Below, piece after piece: positions 5,248 to 7,203 of a stretch of DNA of 7,203 nt. The stretch is from an uncultured Bacteroidota bacterium (lineage in GTDB: Bacteria; Bacteroidota; Bacteroidia; UBA7662): positions 1 through 7,203 of the forward strand of contig CAIOCC010000093.1 of assembly GCA_903856555.1 (NCBI GenBank), written 5' to 3'. The notes beneath the pieces are model-generated. The model was given only the letters and a program-made list of their open reading frames with translations. It ran no database searches and was not told the DNA's origin. Positions within the stretch are counted from its first letter, which is position 1. Each line of letters opens with the position of its first letter. A program made the position numbers and the translations under genes.

Positions 5248-7203
5248 GGCTTGGGATGGGATGGCAACAGGGCGGCTCGTTGAAGGCCCCGTTCAATGAG
5301 TCGCGCGATGAATTGGTGAGGCGTATAGTGAGCCAAGGCTGCTTGGTGATAAATGCACGTAGCAGGGGTCATCCCTGGTAAGGAATTTATTTCAATGATA
5401 TGAACAACAGGTGGGCCAACGGGTGGAATTCCCACAAAAGCGTCGATGCGGCAATAGCCCTCCACCCCTGTCAATTCCGCGGCACGGCGGAGTTCTTGTT
5501 GGACCCGTCCCATGATTTCGGCTTGGCGAATGGGATCACTCGAAAAACGCGCCGGGGTAATATTGGTGCCCTGGCCCGCCAGGAATTTTTCTTCGAGACT
5601 CAAAATGCCTGAACCTGCAATGCTCTCCGAGGGTTCAAAAACCTCAAATTCTCGATGACCATCGGGCAAAGACCGAATCATCATGGCCCCGGTAATCTCA
5701 AGGAAATGATCGCCAGGGCGGGCCTGAATAAATTGTTCCAACAAAAAACGTTCCCCCGGCAGCAACAAGTCAGGATGATGGATGCCCAAACGTTGAGCCG
5801 ATTCCTCGGGCCACGTGTCTTTATCTCGAAAACAAAGGTGGGCATAGGCCTCCAAATCAAGGGAACTTTCCAATCGGCAAACACCGGTTGAACAACCGTC
5901 ATCCACGGGTTTGGCAAGAAGGGGCCAAAGGGGCAATGCCGCCACCCAGGAGGGTCGATCATTCGAAAACCAAAATGCCTTGTCCACCATCCACTGCTCG
6001 GCTACTGCCATTCCATGCGCAGACAACAAACGCCCCGTCGCAAATTTGTCAATGGTCAATGCACTGCTGGTCGGTCCGGAACCGTTGTAGGGCAAACCTA
6101 AACTCTCCAATCGCTTTTGGATCGAACCGTCTTCGCCCGGACGCCCATGCAAAGCAATGAAAACAAAATCAACCCGCTGGGGTAATTCCTCCCACGATAC
6201 AGGAACGGCCGTTTCCAAGGAATGCGGAGCATAAACAGACAATACATCCGAGAAATCCTTGCGGATGCGATGAAGGATAGGTGCTCGCTCCGAAATTTCC
6301 AAACCCCGGACAATGTCATCGGCATGATCTTTGAGGTGCAAATGCATGGGCAGTTGATGCAGCGTCCAATGCCTATCCGAACCGCTTAGGAACAAGCTAA
6401 GAGGCTCCATGTCCTCCATGGAACTTAGTTTTTCAAAGATATTTCGACCGGATTCGACCGAGATATGGCGTTCCGAGGAATAGCCTCCCATCAAAACGCC
6501 AACCCGAAGGCGATTTTGGGCCGTAACACTGCGCTGACCCACCCAATGATCCAACCTATCGGCCAATAAACGAGCCAGCGATCCTCCCGGTTGGGCCTTG
6601 ATTCGGACATCCAGCGAAATGCGAATCAAATAAGTCAAAAAGGCCGAAGGGCTCAAACCCAATTCAGCGGCTTGTTGAAAGAAAAAGGAAGAGGGCATCA
6701 TGCCCGATGTGGTATTGGGATCGTTAAGAACGATTCGTCCGTTGTTGCAGTAAAAGCCATCAATGCGGGCGTAGACTTCCAAATCAAAGGTTTGAAAGAG
6801 ACGAACGCATTCTTTGCGTAGTTCTTCGATGGCTTCTTCGGGTAAATCGATGGGTGTTTTTTTGCGCGCAAAGCCCGGCAAATACTTGGAGCGATAATCA
6901 TAAAATCGCGCCGTTGGTACAATCTCCGTGGGGGGCAATGCCGCCGCCGTACCATCCGGTTTTTGGAGAACAATGCACGAAAACTCCTTGCCAATCAAAA
7001 TTTCTTCGATCAGTACCTGGGTTTCGGCATCCTCGGCTTCGAGATAACACAGGGTACCCGATGGCTGGGCTTGCAGCCAAGACATCCAGTCGTTGGGGTT
7101 TTCCCATCGAAGGTGATGCTCTAGGTCCCGAGCCGGAAACCCAGGTCCTGTTCGAAAATCAGCCAAGGTTTCCAGTCCTGTGGGACCCAGACTTAGCCAG
7201 GAA
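5244..7203 (-). CDS. Tandem D-alanine-D-alanine ligase-like protein, two ATP-grasp modules (5' partial)
   Basis: The frame is open to the right edge, and the first apparent start (TTG at 7166) is inside the gene. At least 652 codons are present against about 300-370 for usual Ddl. Numbering from the TTG, module 1 (only its C-lobe is seen, about 50-190) has hinge Glu54, G-K-E-F (Glu61), omega-loop Y-R-S-K-Y (Lys94-Tyr95), R-I-D (134-136) and metal-site L-N-D-P-N (Asp149, Asn151). Module 2 (about 219-630) is complete: G-G-Y-S-S-E-R (Glu232), A-L-H-G-R (His340), D-K (Lys374), K-P-V-D-D-G-C-S-T-G (Lys419, Cys425), hinge Glu477, E-E-K-F (Lys527-Phe528), R-I-D (573-575), and E-I-N-S-L-P-G-M-T (Glu592, Asn594). 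Ddl joins two D-Ala with ATP in the cytoplasm to make the peptidoglycan stem terminus. Odd points are the duplication and the altered specificity residues of module 2. The downstream PASTA gene overlaps it. I recall similar long proteins in Bacteroidota, unverified. Another D-amino or hydroxy acid substrate is possible. Confidence 0.88.
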   Translation of the reverse strand, partial: SWLSLGPTGLETLADFRTGPGFPARDLEHHLRWENPNDWMSWLQAQPSGTLCYLEAEDAETQVLIEEILIGKEFSCIVLQKPDGTAAALPPTEIVPTARFYDYRSKYLPGFARKKTPIDLPEEAIEELRKECVRLFQTFDLEVYARIDGFYCNNGRIVLNDPNTTSGMMPSSFFFQQAAELGLSPSAFLTYLIRISLDVRIKAQPGGSLARLLADRLDHWVGQRSVTAQNRLRVGVLMGGYSSERHISVESGRNIFEKLSSMEDMEPLSLFLSGSDRHWTLHQLPMHLHLKDHADDIVRGLEISERAPILHRIRKDFSDVLSVYAPHSLETAVPVSWEELPQRVDFVFIALHGRPGEDGSIQKRLESLGLPYNGSGPTSSALTIDKFATGRLLSAHGMAVAEQWMVDKAFWFSNDRPSWVAALPLWPLLAKPVDDGCSTGVCRLESSLDLEAYAHLCFRDKDTWPEESAQRLGIHHPDLLLPGERFLLEQFIQARPGDHFLEITGAMMIRSLPDGHREFEVFEPSESIAGSGILSLEEKFLAGQGTNITPARFSSDPIRQAEIMGRVQQELRRAAELTGVEGYCRIDAFVGIPPVGPPVVHIIEINSLPGMTPATCIYHQAALAHYTPHQFIARLIERGLQRAALLPSHPKP

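Noticed and set aside
6857..6863. Seven-A run (minus strand) in the ligase gene as a programmed frameshift site
   Set aside because: The run is out of register with an X-XXY-YYZ slippery heptamer in the coding frame. The protein reads on normally as R-K-K-T-P-I-D-L-P.
7164..7166. TTG as start codon of the ligase gene
   Set aside because: The frame continues open to base 7202, and the first module would begin in mid-domain. The gene is cut by the right edge.

Overview
The window looks like chromosomal DNA from a member of the Bacteroidota, most likely of Flavobacteriales/Cryomorphaceae-like type. The evidence is a C-terminal type A sorting domain (type IX secretion), a Bacteroidota-style inactive M16 peptidase with an extra lipoprotein-like C-terminal domain, a stand-alone PASTA membrane protein next to a D-Ala-D-Ala ligase gene, and no Shine-Dalgarno sequence at any visible start. 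Base composition is roughly balanced. The genus assignment is inference. The window is almost fully coding: no gap between genes is longer than 2 bases, and no RNA gene, insertion sequence, CRISPR array or internal promoter was seen.

Left part (1-2109, + strand): the 3' portion of an M16-family peptidase homologue whose frame is open to the left edge, so its start and signal peptide lie outside. The zinc-binding HxxEH motif is degenerate, which points to the non-catalytic partner subunit of an M16 pair. Its stop codon overlaps the stop codon of the convergent operon.

Right part (2106-7203, - strand): a tightly packed operon read right to left. It holds a long two-module D-Ala-D-Ala ligase-like ATP-grasp protein (5' end cut by the window edge), a single-pass three-PASTA protein, a secreted T9SS type A sorting-domain protein of unknown function, and a hotdog-fold acyl-CoA thioesterase. 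Junctions are ATGA (4-bp overlap), a 16-bp overlap and TAATG (1-bp overlap), all consistent with translational coupling.

The ligase and PASTA protein plausibly work together in peptidoglycan precursor supply and cell-wall sensing or assembly. The thioesterase and the T9SS cargo have no evident link to them beyond co-transcription.

The point most worth a second look is the ligase. It carries two ligase-type ATP-grasp C-lobes in one polypeptide. The upstream module keeps the canonical KY omega-loop. The downstream, complete module has Phe in place of the specificity tyrosine and Cys in place of the serine of the E15-S150-Y216 triad (E. coli DdlB numbering).
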